NCBI RefSeq assembly: GCF_001427305.1
Contig: NZ_LMFZ01000005.1
Coordinates: 124,001 to 188,000, forward strand
Direction: 5' to 3'
From: Duganella sp. Root1480D1
Lineage (GTDB): Bacteria; Pseudomonadota; Gammaproteobacteria; Burkholderiales; Burkholderiaceae_D
DNA length: 64,000 nucleotides
Shown: one piece after another, positions 16,789 to 25,615 of the stretch
Numbering within the stretch: the stretch's first letter is position 1
Layout: every line of letters begins with the position of its first letter
The notes under the pieces: model-generated
What the model was told of the DNA's origin: nothing
What the model saw: only the letters and a program-made list of their open reading frames with translations
Databases searched by the model: none
Made by a program: the position numbers and the translations under genes

Positions 16789-19029
16789 TCAATAGTAGTA
16801 TCTGGTTTTTTTGGCCCAGTCGCTGTTCGGGTAAAGCTTATGCAGCATGGTGAAGGCTTGCTTCGAATACTTGTTGCGCAACTCCGATTGCGCTGGAGAA
16901 GGTCCCTCCGCAGTGGGTGCCCACGGGCATTCGTTGCGCATCGATGCAACCAGCAGATGCAAGGCTTTCGGTGCTTCCACGTCATTTGGCTTGGCCGAAG
17001 CCCATGCCATCAGCGTCGGGGCCACGAACATCGAACGCAATGACAGCTGGCGCAAGGCTTGCTGCTCCCGCGCCCCTTCCGCGCGCTGCCCCTTGCCCAG
17101 GAAGCGCGGCGCCGGTGCCGGCCGGTCGCCGGCGCTGACAGGCCTGCAGTATCCATCGTTGCCAAGACCCGCTTGAGTGAATACATGCGGCCTCAACTCC
17201 GGAGTATTCACCAGTATCAGTGCCGCAGCCAGCTTGCGTTCCTCCCCGCTGGCAGCCCCGCGATAGCGCGCGTACAAATGGGCGGTAGTGCTACGCCCTT
17301 TGGCGACGCCATCCAGCAGGGAGAGCGCGCTCGCCTCGTCATTCGCAATCAGCGCGCGCGTGAAGATGGCGTCCCGCAGCTCCACTTTCCAGGACGACAG
17401 CAAGTCGGGGCTCGCGTACAGCGCTTTCAAGCTGGCCATTGGCAGGTAGCGGTACACTGCCAGGCGGAAATCGTCGTCGCTTCCTTCCGCGTCCTTTGCC
17501 GCATCGTCGATCGGCGCACCACGCTCCACAGGGTCCTGTACTCGCCGTCCAGCCTTGGCAAAGCCTTCCATCGAATCTGCCGTCAGCATCTTCAGGGCCA
17601 GGAAGCGGTTGGTGGTGGCCACCGACATGGCTTTGCCCTGGCTTGCCAGCAAGCGGTCGATATCCTTGTCGGCCTGCGCCAGCAGGTTTTCCGAAACAGC
17701 CAGCCGTATCAGGTTGTATTGCATGGTCTGGTAGAGCGGATGGCTGGCCGGCACCGAGGCAGCTGCCTTCTTCTCAGCCTCACCAAGTTCTCCGGGTTTG
17801 GCGAATGTAAGCAGGGGCGCCAGCCATAGGGCGTCGCCATGCTTCTGCCAATGCTGGCGCGCCGCGTCCAGCGCCAGCTTGCGGCGCTCTATCACTTCCG
17901 GATTGTCGCCGCTGTCATACCAATCGAACGAATTGCCCTGCATGGTGCCGATCCACGCAGTCAGCGGCTCGCTGGCCGCGATCATTTCATTGCGCGGCAG
18001 CTTATCAAGCAGCAGGAGGTAATCGCTCAACATGCCTGGCGTATCGGCACTGAAGGGTTCCTGCTCCAGGCGGCGCGCCAGGGCCTTTACTTGCGCGGCG
18101 GGGTCGAGGCGCGCGTCGACCAGCAACATCATTTGCCTCGCCGGGGCGTAGGATGGCGCCAGCGTTGCAAGTTCTTCGCGCGCCTGCCTGAATCTGGCGA
18201 CGCGAATGTCGTTCGCGCCTTCTCCTTGCAGCGTAGCGCTGCGGATCAGGCATCGCGCCGCCAGGTAGGAGCCCAACGGCTGCCAGGGCGAATTCGCATC
18301 CTGCGCCACGGCCAGGAACTGGCGGCGTGCGGTTTCGAGATTCCCCGAATAGAAATTGGCTGCCGCTTCCTGATAGGCGCGGTCTGCCTTCAGCCAACCG
18401 GGGGCATCGCCGGGTAGTGCTGGCGGCAGCACCGCTTGCGACGGCGCCGATTGTACGCCGCAATTGGCGAACACCGCGTCCTGCCCTTCCAGCCAGGCCT
18501 TGAACCACTGGTCTGGCTTGCCGCCTGACCCGAGTTGCGCGCGCGCCTTGGCCGTTGCGGCGGCACGCCGGAAAGCATCGGCGTGGCAATTCACGTAATT
18601 GCTCCAATCCTCACTGCCCGTGATCACGACCCTGGCCTCCGCCGGCAATCCTGCTTGCAGCGCGAGCGGCGCGCGCGCCTTGAACCAATCGGCGCTGCCA
18701 TTTCTTTCGGCATTGCCCACATAGTCCCAGGCCCTGTAGTGATCCCCCAAGTGCCATCCCGACACTTTGAGCGAGGCCGCTTGCGCCGGTGTGATGGCGC
18801 GCCCTTTGGCAGCCTGGTAAGCCAGGTAAAGGTACACCCGCCAATAGCTGCTGGAGAGCACGCCGAGGTTGCCCGCAGCGTATTTCGGCAATGCACCTGG
18901 GGCGACCATGAATTCATTGGCATAGAGGTTGTAATTGAAGCCGTCGCCGCCGCTTGAGAGCACATATTGCGGCAGGACGGCCAGGGCAGCAACGGCTGCC
19001 AGCTTGCGCAGCCTGGGGAAGGATTTCAT
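16789..19029 (-). CDS. Large exported alpha-helical protein of unknown function
   Basis: 746 residues with an N-terminal signal peptide (MKSFPRLRKLAAVAALAVLPQ). I do not recognise a named domain. The sequence is rich in Ala, Leu and short helices with TPR/solenoid-like spacing (AYQEAAANFYSGNLETARRQF; ARFRQAREELATLAPSYAPARQ), and ends in a Lys/Tyr tail (WAKKTRYYY). Early residues GGDGFNYNLYANEF suggest a structured N-terminal cap. Six or more cysteines in the mature part fit a periplasmic or extracellular site. The ATG overlaps the stop of the DUF3142 gene by 4 nt, so the two are a coupled pair on one transcript. Convergent to alkA with a 2-nt gap. Confidence 0.7.
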   Translation of the reverse strand: MKSFPRLRKLAAVAALAVLPQYVLSSGGDGFNYNLYANEFMVAPGALPKYAAGNLGVLSSSYWRVYLYLAYQAAKGRAITPAQAASLKVSGWHLGDHYRAWDYVGNAERNGSADWFKARAPLALQAGLPAEARVVITGSEDWSNYVNCHADAFRRAAATAKARAQLGSGGKPDQWFKAWLEGQDAVFANCGVQSAPSQAVLPPALPGDAPGWLKADRAYQEAAANFYSGNLETARRQFLAVAQDANSPWQPLGSYLAARCLIRSATLQGEGANDIRVARFRQAREELATLAPSYAPARQMMLLVDARLDPAAQVKALARRLEQEPFSADTPGMLSDYLLLLDKLPRNEMIAASEPLTAWIGTMQGNSFDWYDSGDNPEVIERRKLALDAARQHWQKHGDALWLAPLLTFAKPGELGEAEKKAAASVPASHPLYQTMQYNLIRLAVSENLLAQADKDIDRLLASQGKAMSVATTNRFLALKMLTADSMEGFAKAGRRVQDPVERGAPIDDAAKDAEGSDDDFRLAVYRYLPMASLKALYASPDLLSSWKVELRDAIFTRALIANDEASALSLLDGVAKGRSTTAHLYARYRGAASGEERKLAAALILVNTPELRPHVFTQAGLGNDGYCRPVSAGDRPAPAPRFLGKGQRAEGAREQQALRQLSLRSMFVAPTLMAWASAKPNDVEAPKALHLLVASMRNECPWAPTAEGPSPAQSELRNKYSKQAFTMLHKLYPNSDWAKKTRYYY

Positions 19030-19796
19030 GGAGCGTGTACCTTGCTAGGGGAATGGAGGGCCTGCCATTGGTCAGCCGTCCAGGATCGGGGAGAAAAGTA
19101 ATAGCTGCGCGGAGCCAGGCGGCGCAGGCGCGGTTCGTCGGTCGCGTAGCCAACCGCCTGGCGGCAATAGGGCTGGGCAAATCCCTGCCAGCGCAGGCGC
19201 TGGCGCAGCTCATGCTGTTGCTGGCCCATGCGAAAAGCCATTGGCACCACTTCGTCGGCCATGCCTTCGGCCAGCCAGGCGTCGTCGAGGCACCAGGACG
19301 CCAGCGCCGTTACCGACAGCGCCACGTCGGGCGGCAAGGCGCGGCGGATGGCTGCGACGGTACGCGCCAGGAAGGGGCGCTGCGAGCGCCGCACTTCGAA
19401 ATCGAGCTGCACCACCTGGCGGTTGCCGCCCGCAGCAATGCGCAGCAGTTCTGTCACGATGGCCTGCATCTGACCATCGTTCAATGCCGGCGGTTCGCGC
19501 CCGGACATGTCGACATGCAGCACCGGCACGCGTGCGGTGGCCGGCGCCACCAGCAGCCGGGCGCTGCGCGGGCGCACCAGGGCCTCGTCACCTTGAAGCA
19601 TGATGCTGGAGGCGACAAACGCCACCCCGGCATCGCCTGGCAGCCAGCGCAAGTCTTCCGCACGCTCCCAGGCCCAGGCCATCTTCAGGGGCAGCAAGGC
19701 CAACGCCGGATGGGCATTCGGCAAGCGGCTGCTGTCGGCGCGGGCCAGCAGCAAGATGACGATCAACAGGAGCAAACGTTGCATGACCAACATCAT
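19026..19796 (-). CDS. DUF3142 domain protein, exported or membrane-anchored
   Basis: About 256 residues. The N-terminus is very hydrophobic (MMLVMQRLLLLIVILLLA), a signal peptide or anchor. The body resembles DUF3142: an ALALLPLKMAWAWERAEDLRWL start, then VQLDFEVRRSQRPFLARTVAAIRRALPPDVALSVTALASWC, a layout reminiscent of TIM-barrel glycoside-hydrolase-like proteins with acidic residues at strand ends. Several in-frame starts exist (GTG 19820, ATG 19817, 19796, 19793, 19784), none with a strong ribosome site; 19796 is a compromise. First gene of a two-gene operon with the 746-residue exported protein. Function unknown. Confidence 0.7.
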   Translation of the reverse strand: MMLVMQRLLLLIVILLLARADSSRLPNAHPALALLPLKMAWAWERAEDLRWLPGDAGVAFVASSIMLQGDEALVRPRSARLLVAPATARVPVLHVDMSGREPPALNDGQMQAIVTELLRIAAGGNRQVVQLDFEVRRSQRPFLARTVAAIRRALPPDVALSVTALASWCLDDAWLAEGMADEVVPMAFRMGQQQHELRQRLRWQGFAQPYCRQAVGYATDEPRLRRLAPRSYYFSPRSWTADQWQALHSPSKVHAP

Positions 19797-19837
19797 AAGG
19801 GATGGATCGCTTACCATCACGTTTTTGCACGCAACGC

Positions 19838-19868
19838 TTGACCCTCACCTTACGTCAGGCGCCAGCAT
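19838..19868 (+). promoter_or_regulatory. MerR-type promoter with operator dyad
   Basis: TTGACC (19838-19843) followed after 19 bp by a weak -10 (CAGCAT, 19863-19868). Between them lies CCTCACCTTACGTCAGG, a degraded form of the CCTCACGTTACGTGAGG dyad seen ahead of TipA/NolA-type MerR regulators. The over-long spacer is the hallmark of promoters that MerR proteins activate by twisting DNA, so autoregulation is likely. Confidence 0.6.
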
Positions 19869-19900
19869 GTGGTTAACGTTACGAAGAAAAGGAGTCCGGC

Positions 19901-20914
19901 ATGATGTTGAAAGTTGGTGAACTGGCGCGCCGTTCAGGCCTGACCGTGCGCACCCTGCACCATTACGACAGCATCGGCTTGCTCAAGCCTTCGGGACGTT
20001 CCGATGCCGGCTACCGCCTCTACAACCGCGACGATGTGGCCCGCCTGCACCAGGTGCAGGCGCTGCGCCGTTTCGGCATGGCGCTGGCCGATATCGGTCA
20101 ATTCCTGGCCAAGCCCGGCACTTCCCTGCCCGACCTGATTGCCCGCCAGATCGACTCGCTCGACCGGCAAATCGCCGAAGCCGCCAAGCTGCGCGAGCAG
20201 CTTGCGGTCTTGCGCGGGCAATTGCTGGCAGGAGAGGAGCCGGAATTGGCTACCTGGCTAACCACACTGGAGCAAATGACCGTGTACGACAAATACTTTA
20301 CCAAGGAAGAACTGGCACAACTGCCGATTTACAGCGATCCCGCTGCCTCGGAAGAATGGGCCAAGCTGATCGAAGCCGTGGGGCAGAAAATGTCCGCCGG
20401 CGTGCCGCCGTCCGATCCAGCGGTGCAAGAGCTGGCCCAGAAATGGATGGCGACCTTCAGCCGCCAGGCCGGCCATAGCGTCGACATGATGCGGCGACTC
20501 GACCATATGTGGTCGAGTGAAGAGGAATACCGCAAGATGAGCGGCATCTCGCTCGCGATGCGCGACTACGTGGCAGCGGCCGGCGGGCTGAGCAAACTGG
20601 CAATCTATGCCAAATACATGCTGCCCGAAGAAATCGAGACCATGCATAAGCATTTCAGCACCCGCGCGCAGGAATGGCCGGGGCTGATCACCGAAATCCG
20701 TGACCAGATGGCAGCCAATCCCTCGCCCCTGGCGCCGCAAGCACGTGCTTTGGCGCAACGCTGGTACGAATTGTTCACCGATATGGTCGGCAGTGCGCCG
20801 GGCGTGCGCGAGCGTTTCCGTAAAGCACTTGAAAACGAGCCGGCACTCAGGGCCGGCCGCATGATGAGCGACGATTTGCTGGATTTCCTGCGCCAGGCCC
20901 ACGGCGCGGCGTAA
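19901..20914 (+). CDS. MerR-family regulator with TipAS-like C-terminal domain
   Basis: 337 residues. The N-terminal winged helix-turn-helix is typical of MerR: KVGELARRSGLTVRTLHHYDSIGLLKPS, then YRLYNRDDVARLHQVQALRRFGMAL. A dimerisation coiled coil follows (about 85-110). The rest is an alpha-helical TipAS/antibiotic-recognition-like region (YFTKEELAQLP; SVDMMRRLDHMWSSEEEYRKM), which in TipA binds thiopeptide antibiotics. Ribosome site AAAGGAG at 19888-19894. No efflux gene is adjacent, so besides its own promoter the targets are unknown. Divergent from the DUF3142 operon, whose promoter would share the 19.8-kb gap. Confidence 0.88.
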   Translation: MMLKVGELARRSGLTVRTLHHYDSIGLLKPSGRSDAGYRLYNRDDVARLHQVQALRRFGMALADIGQFLAKPGTSLPDLIARQIDSLDRQIAEAAKLREQLAVLRGQLLAGEEPELATWLTTLEQMTVYDKYFTKEELAQLPIYSDPAASEEWAKLIEAVGQKMSAGVPPSDPAVQELAQKWMATFSRQAGHSVDMMRRLDHMWSSEEEYRKMSGISLAMRDYVAAAGGLSKLAIYAKYMLPEEIETMHKHFSTRAQEWPGLITEIRDQMAANPSPLAPQARALAQRWYELFTDMVGSAPGVRERFRKALENEPALRAGRMMSDDLLDFLRQAHGAA

Positions 20915-20925
20915 ACGGCGAAAAA

Positions 20926-20962
20926 AAAACCGTCATCGCTGGTTTCCGATGACGGTTTTCTT
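20926..20962. terminator. Bidirectional terminator between merR-type gene and tRNA-fMet
   Basis: AAAACCGTCATCG (20926-20938) pairs with CGATGACGGTTTT (20947-20959) around an 8-nt loop. On the plus strand TTTTCTTT follows; on the minus strand the stem continues into a run of about nine T residues. It can end the regulator mRNA from the left and the initiator-tRNA transcript from the right. Confidence 0.88.
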
Positions 20963-20970
20963 TGGAATTC

Positions 20971-21047
20971 TGGTTGCGGGGACAGGATTTGAACCTGTGA
21001 CCTTCGGGTTATGAGCCCGACGAGCTGCCAGACTGCTCCACCCCGCG
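20971..21047 (-). tRNA. Initiator tRNA-fMet (CAU)
   Basis: A 77-nt cloverleaf with encoded CCA. It reads CGCGGGGTGGAGCAG at the 5' end and CCCCGCAACCA at the 3' end. The C1-A72 mismatch at the top of the acceptor stem and the three consecutive G-C pairs flanking the CTCATAA anticodon loop (GGG/CCC) are both initiator-specific features. The T-loop GGTTCAAATCC is intact. This tRNA delivers formyl-methionine to start codons. Confidence 0.98.
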
Positions 21048-21059
21048 TCTGATGCGAGT

Positions 21060-21088
21060 ATTATAGGGCGTCTCGCCGATTTAGGCAA
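21060..21088 (-). promoter_or_regulatory. Promoter of tRNA-fMet
   Basis: Read on the minus strand: TTGCCT at 21088-21083, a 17-bp spacer and a perfect TATAAT at 21065-21060. The mature tRNA begins 12 nt downstream at 21047, leaving a very short 5' leader. Confidence 0.8.
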
Positions 21089-21171
21089 TATTTATCCCAC
21101 TCCTTCTGACGATAGCTCGAATATATTTCGCTGAGTCCCGGCAATGGGCCGTTCGGTGTAAAGTAAACCTT

Positions 21172-21750
21172 ATGAAATTTTGCTCAGAATGCGCCCACCC
21201 TGTTGAGTTGATGGTACCGGCCGGCGACAACCGGCCGCGTTATGTTTGCGTCAACTGTTCCGCAATCCATTATCAAAATCCCAAGATGGTGATCGGCACG
21301 GTCCCGGTCTGGGAGCGCGACGGTCAATTGCAGGTCTTGCTTTGCAAACGCGCGATTGAACCGCGCCGCGGCTTCTGGACCCTGCCGGCCGGATTCATGG
21401 AAAACAATGAAACCACGGCCGAAGCAGCCCAGCGCGAAACCGAAGAGGAAGCCGGCGCCAATATCGACCTCGGCAAACTGTACACCCTGCTCAACGTGCC
21501 GCGCGTACACCAGGTCCATATGTTCTACCTGGCGACGCTGCGCGACCTCGACTTTGCACCGGGCGAAGAAAGCCTGGACGTCAAAATGTTCACGGAAGCG
21601 GAGATCCCATGGGATGACCTGGCCTTCCCGACCATCCGCACCACGCTGGAGTTCTTCTTTGCCGACCGCAGCAACATGCGCGAAGGCGGCAGCTACGGCT
21701 TCCACACCCAGGACATCACCCAGCCAATGCGCCAGCCGTCCGACACATGA
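21172..21750 (+). CDS. NUDIX hydrolase with N-terminal zinc ribbon
   Basis: 192 residues. The zinc ribbon has C4-x2-C7 and C26-x2-C29, as in the NudC/NADH-pyrophosphatase group and its relatives. The Nudix box is complete: [22 protein letters not shown] matches Gx5Ex7REUxEExGU, so metal-dependent hydrolysis of a nucleoside-diphosphate-linked compound is expected; the exact substrate cannot be read from sequence. Stop overlaps the aat start by 4 nt, giving a NUDIX-aat-bpt transcript. Confidence 0.92.
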   Translation: MKFCSECAHPVELMVPAGDNRPRYVCVNCSAIHYQNPKMVIGTVPVWERDGQLQVLLCKRAIEPRRGFWTLPAGFMENNETTAEAAQRETEEEAGANIDLGKLYTLLNVPRVHQVHMFYLATLRDLDFAPGEESLDVKMFTEAEIPWDDLAFPTIRTTLEFFFADRSNMREGGSYGFHTQDITQPMRQPSDT

Positions 21751-22454
21751 TTCCCTGGCTCGACGTCAACACGCCCTTTCCCGACGTCTCCGAAGCCCTG
21801 ACCACGGACGCGCCGGGCCTGCTGGCTGCCGGCGCAGACTTATCGCCCAATCGGCTGCTGGCCGCTTACCAGCGCGGCATCTTCCCCTGGTTTTCGGAGG
21901 GCCAGCCCATCCTGTGGTGGAGCACCGATCCGCGCATGGTGCTGCGCACGGCCGACTTCAAGATTTCCGACAGCCTGCGCAAGATGCTGAAGAAGATTGC
22001 GCGCGACAGCCAGCGCTGGGAAGTGCGTTTCGACAGCGCCTTCGAGCAAGTCATGCGCGCGTGCGCGGCACCACGGCGCGACGGCCCCGGCACCTGGATT
22101 TCGGAAGACATCATCGCCGGCTACACCGGACTGCACCGCCAGGGTTTCGCCCACTCCTCCGAGTTGTGGCTGGACGGAGAACTGGTAGGCGGTGCTTATG
22201 GTGTTTCCATCGGCACCATGTTCTACGGCGAATCGATGTTTGCACGCGTCACCGACGGTTCCAAGGTAGCGCTGGCTTACCTCGTGCATTTTTTGCGACA
22301 GCACGGCGTGGAACTGATCGATTGCCAGCAGGAGACCGGCCACCTGGCTTCGCTCGGCGCACGCCCTATACCGCGCAAGGACTTCATCGCGCATTTGCAG
22401 CAAAATATTGTGATGCCACAGATACGCGATTGGTGCCCTATCGCACCGTTTTAA
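21747..22454 (+). CDS. aat: Leucyl/phenylalanyl-tRNA-protein transferase
   Basis: 235 residues. It adds Leu or Phe from aminoacyl-tRNA to proteins with N-terminal Arg or Lys, creating ClpS/ClpAP degradation signals (bacterial N-end rule). Family motifs are present: [25 protein letters not shown] at the N-terminus, [17 protein letters not shown] and the C-terminal [20 protein letters not shown]. It overlaps the NUDIX gene by 4 nt and is followed 26 nt later by bpt, a functional partner. Confidence 0.97.
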   Translation: MIPWLDVNTPFPDVSEALTTDAPGLLAAGADLSPNRLLAAYQRGIFPWFSEGQPILWWSTDPRMVLRTADFKISDSLRKMLKKIARDSQRWEVRFDSAFEQVMRACAAPRRDGPGTWISEDIIAGYTGLHRQGFAHSSELWLDGELVGGAYGVSIGTMFYGESMFARVTDGSKVALAYLVHFLRQHGVELIDCQQETGHLASLGARPIPRKDFIAHLQQNIVMPQIRDWCPIAPF

Positions 22455-22480
22455 GCCGCGGACGCGTTATGATATGACTC

Positions 22481-23233
22481 ATGACGCAGCTTAACGACCT
22501 CCCCTTCGCAACGTTGCAGTTTTATACAACGGCGCCTTATCCGTGCAGCTACCTTGATGCACGCCAGGCCCGTTCGCAAGTGGCGACGCCCTCGCACCTG
22601 ATCAATGCCGACGTGTATTCAGAGTTGGTGAAGAACGGTTTCCGTCGCAGCGGCATCTTTACTTATCGTCCATATTGCGATGGATGCCAGGCCTGCATCC
22701 CGGTACGGGTAGTGGCCGGCGGCTTCACCCCGACCCGCGGCCAGCGCCGTGCATGGGCGCGCCACAGCAAGCTGGAAGCCGGCGTGGCCAGCCTGTCGTT
22801 CTCGGACGAGCATTACGAACTTTATTTGCGCTACCAGAGCACGCGCCATGCGGGCGGCGGCATGGACCAGGATTCGCGCGACCAGTATGCGCAATTCCTG
22901 CTGCAAAGCCGCGTCAATACGCGCTTGGTGGAATTCCGCGAACCGGATGGCACGCTGCGCATGGTGTCCATTATCGACGTGCTGTCGGATGGACTGTCGT
23001 CGGTCTACACCTTCTTCGACCCGGACGTGCCGGGCGCGTCCTTCGGCACCTACAACGTGATGTGGCAGATCGCGCAGGCACACGAACTGGGGCTGGATTT
23101 CGTCTACCTGGGCTACTGGATTGAAGACAGTCCGAAGATGAATTACAAGATCAAGTTCCAGCCCCTGCAAGCACGCATCAAAGGCGTGTGGGGCCCGCTT
23201 ACTTCTTCATCAGGTCAAGCAGCGCAACCGTAG
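22481..23233 (+). CDS. bpt: Aspartate/glutamate leucyltransferase (arginyltransferase-like)
   Basis: 250 residues. Bpt transfers Leu from tRNA to N-terminal Asp or Glu, feeding the same ClpS pathway as Aat. The N-terminal ATE domain has [17 protein letters not shown] and [23 protein letters not shown] (Cys cluster); the C-terminal domain has [26 protein letters not shown] and the [11 protein letters not shown] motif. The gene's last 35 nt overlap the 3' end of the convergent M20 gene. Confidence 0.96.
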   Translation: MTQLNDLPFATLQFYTTAPYPCSYLDARQARSQVATPSHLINADVYSELVKNGFRRSGIFTYRPYCDGCQACIPVRVVAGGFTPTRGQRRAWARHSKLEAGVASLSFSDEHYELYLRYQSTRHAGGGMDQDSRDQYAQFLLQSRVNTRLVEFREPDGTLRMVSIIDVLSDGLSSVYTFFDPDVPGASFGTYNVMWQIAQAHELGLDFVYLGYWIEDSPKMNYKIKFQPLQARIKGVWGPLTSSSGQAAQP

Positions 23234-24512
23234 TTGCCAGCACGCCGGTCTCGATCGACTTTTGCGCATCGGCGCGGAACAGCGGGCTATGGTTGTAGGC
23301 GATCGTCGCCTTGCCGGCGCGTGCCGCCTCCACCTGCGCGGCCGGCGTGCCGCCCACCATGAAGTACACGCTCGGGATACCCTGGCCGTAGATGAAGTGG
23401 GCATAGTCTTCACCCACCATGCTGCCGCGCTGGTAGCCCTTGTCGAAAATCCCCTCACCCAGCTTGCTTGACCATACTGTGCGCAGGCGCTGCAACATGG
23501 CCTTGTCGTTCAGGGTCGGCGGCACCGGACGGTCGGTGTGGCGGATGTCCGGCAGCTTGTCTTCCGGCACGCCCGCAGCACGCGCAGTATTCTCGGCCAC
23601 GCGCCTGATCCCTTCGAGCAGCCTGGCGCGCGTCTCGTCGCTTTCCGAGCGCACCGTCAGTTCCAGGCGCGCCGTATCGCTGATGACATTGCCCTTGGTA
23701 CCGGCGTGGAATGAGCCCACGGTAATCAAGGCCGCTTCACGCGGTGCGATATCGCGCGTGACAACGGTCTGCAGCGCCAGCACGATCTGCGAGGCGATGA
23801 CGACCGGGTCCTTGCCGGTATGCGGGCTGGCGCCGTGCGTGCCGATGCCGTGCACCACGATTTCCATCAGGTCGGCGCCGGAGAACGGCGCTTCGCTGGC
23901 CTCGATCTTGCCCGCTTCGATGTCGGCGCCAACGTGCAGGGACAGCGCGTAATCGGGCTTGCCGAAGCGCTTGTAGACGCCGTCGGCCATCATGTCCAGC
24001 GCGCCGCCGGTGCGTTCTTCGGCGGGCTGGCCAACCAGCATCAGGGTGCCCTTCCAGTCCCCCTTGTGCGCTGCCATCTGGTGCGCGGTGCCCACCAGGC
24101 TGGTCATGTGAACGTCGTGGCCGCAGGCGTGCATCACCGGCACCAGGTTGCCGCTCAAGTCCTTGACCTTGACCCTGGAAGCATTCGGCGCATCGGACTT
24201 TTCTTCCACCGGCAGCGCATCCATATCGGCACGCACCATCACCGTCGGGCCTTTGCCGTTGCGCATGATCGCTACCAGGCCGGTCTTGCCGACGCCTTCC
24301 GTTACCTCAAAGCCTGCCGCCCGCAGCTCCCAGGCCATGCGCGCGGCCGTCTGCACCTCCATATAAGACAGCTCGGGATTGGCGTGCAGGTGGTTGAACA
24401 AGGGTTCCAGGCTGGCTTTGTAGTCGCGTGCGATGGCGGCGGAGAGCTGGTTTTCGGCGGCAAGGGCAGGCAAGGAAAGGCAGGCCAGCAGGGCAAGTCC
24501 AGGCTTGATCAC
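23199..24512 (-). CDS. Exported M20-family amidohydrolase (hippuricase-like)
   Basis: 437 residues. The GTG at 24512 is the start: GGAGG lies 7 nt upstream (24524-24520) and the N-terminus then reads as a signal peptide ([17 protein letters not shown]). Metal-binding motifs of the M20D group are present: [20 protein letters not shown] and PAEERTGGA, then the dimerisation domain and a C-terminal YNHSPLFR with a metal-ligand His. Likely cleaves N-acyl amino acids or aminoacyl amides in the periplasm. Divergent from pyrD; its 3' end overlaps bpt by 35 nt on the opposite strand. Confidence 0.92.
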   Translation of the reverse strand: MIKPGLALLACLSLPALAAENQLSAAIARDYKASLEPLFNHLHANPELSYMEVQTAARMAWELRAAGFEVTEGVGKTGLVAIMRNGKGPTVMVRADMDALPVEEKSDAPNASRVKVKDLSGNLVPVMHACGHDVHMTSLVGTAHQMAAHKGDWKGTLMLVGQPAEERTGGALDMMADGVYKRFGKPDYALSLHVGADIEAGKIEASEAPFSGADLMEIVVHGIGTHGASPHTGKDPVVIASQIVLALQTVVTRDIAPREAALITVGSFHAGTKGNVISDTARLELTVRSESDETRARLLEGIRRVAENTARAAGVPEDKLPDIRHTDRPVPPTLNDKAMLQRLRTVWSSKLGEGIFDKGYQRGSMVGEDYAHFIYGQGIPSVYFMVGGTPAAQVEAARAGKATIAYNHSPLFRADAQKSIETGVLATTVALLDLMKK

Positions 24513-24572
24513 GGAAGGTCCTCCAGGGGGCGCAGTGTAAAATGCTACAAAAATACACCAAAGCTGCCCACA

Positions 24573-25613
24573 ATGTCCGATAAATTCCTGTACTCCCTGG
24601 CCCGCCCCATCCTGTTCTCGATGGACGCCGAATCCGCCCACCACTTCACCCTGCCAGCGCTCAAGCGCATGTCGGCCCTGGGCCTGACGCGCGCCATGGT
24701 GCGCCGTCCGAAAGACGACCCGCGTACCGTGATGGGCCTGACCTTCCGCAATCCGGTCGGCCTGGCCGCGGGCCTGGACAAGGATGGCGCCTTCATCGAT
24801 GCGCTGGCCGACCTGGGCTTCGGTTCCATCGAAGTGGGCACCGTGACCCCGCGTGCCCAGCCGGGCAATCCTAAGCCGCGCATGTTCCGCCTCCCTGCGG
24901 CGCAGGGCATCATCAACCGCATGGGCTTCAATAACGGCGGCGTCGACGCCTTCGTGGCCAATGTGCAGTCGTCGCGCTTCTACCAGAACCGCGAGGGCGT
25001 GCTGGGCCTGAACATCGGCAAGAATGCCGATACGCCGATCGAACGCGCGGTCGACGATTACCTGCACTGCCTGGACAAGGTCTACCCTTACGCCAGCTAT
25101 GTGACCGTCAACATCTCCTCGCCGAACACCAAAAACCTGCGCCAGCTCCAGGGCGCATCGGAAGTGGATGGCCTGCTGTCGCAACTGAAGGATGCACAGC
25201 TGCGCCTGGCCGACCAGCACAAGCGGTACGTGCCGATGACCCTGAAGATCGCCCCTGACATGGACGGCGACCAGGTGAAGAACATCGCCGATGCCCTGCT
25301 GCGCCACAAGATCGATGGCGTGATCGCCACCAACACTACGCTGAGCCGCACCGCGGTGGAAGGCATGCAGCATGGCGCGGAAGCCGGCGGCCTGTCCGGT
25401 GCACCGGTGTTCGAGTTGTCGAACAACGTGATCCGCCTGCTGAAGGCGGAACTGGGCGACGCGCTGCCGATCATCGGCGTGGGCGGCATCATGCAGGGCA
25501 AGGATGCCAAGGCCAAGATCGAAGCCGGCGCACAACTGGTGCAGCTCTACTCCGGCCTGATTTACGCCGGCCCTGCGCTGGTGCGCGATTGCGCCGACGC
25601 GCTGCGAGGCTAA
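24573..25613 (+). CDS. pyrD: Dihydroorotate dehydrogenase (quinone), class 2
   Basis: 346 residues. This membrane-associated flavoenzyme oxidises dihydroorotate to orotate with ubiquinone, the fourth step of pyrimidine synthesis. The N-terminal helical hairpin that binds the membrane ([20 protein letters not shown]) marks class 2. FMN and substrate motifs: [13 protein letters not shown], the catalytic-Ser stretch [17 protein letters not shown] and IGVGGI. The ATG at 24573 is used; in-frame sequence upstream is antisense to the M20 gene. The next gene starts 3 nt after its stop. Confidence 0.97.
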   Translation: MSDKFLYSLARPILFSMDAESAHHFTLPALKRMSALGLTRAMVRRPKDDPRTVMGLTFRNPVGLAAGLDKDGAFIDALADLGFGSIEVGTVTPRAQPGNPKPRMFRLPAAQGIINRMGFNNGGVDAFVANVQSSRFYQNREGVLGLNIGKNADTPIERAVDDYLHCLDKVYPYASYVTVNISSPNTKNLRQLQGASEVDGLLSQLKDAQLRLADQHKRYVPMTLKIAPDMDGDQVKNIADALLRHKIDGVIATNTTLSRTAVEGMQHGAEAGGLSGAPVFELSNNVIRLLKAELGDALPIIGVGGIMQGKDAKAKIEAGAQLVQLYSGLIYAGPALVRDCADALRG

Positions 25614-25615
25614 GC

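Noticed and set aside
20971..21047. tRNA-fMet as an integration (att) site of a genomic island
   Set aside because: There is no integrase or direct repeat of the tRNA 3' end nearby, and both sides hold conserved housekeeping genes.
23820..24572. An N-terminal extension of pyrD of about 250 residues
   Set aside because: This part is antisense to the M20 gene; pyrD starts at 24573 at the class 2 N-terminus.
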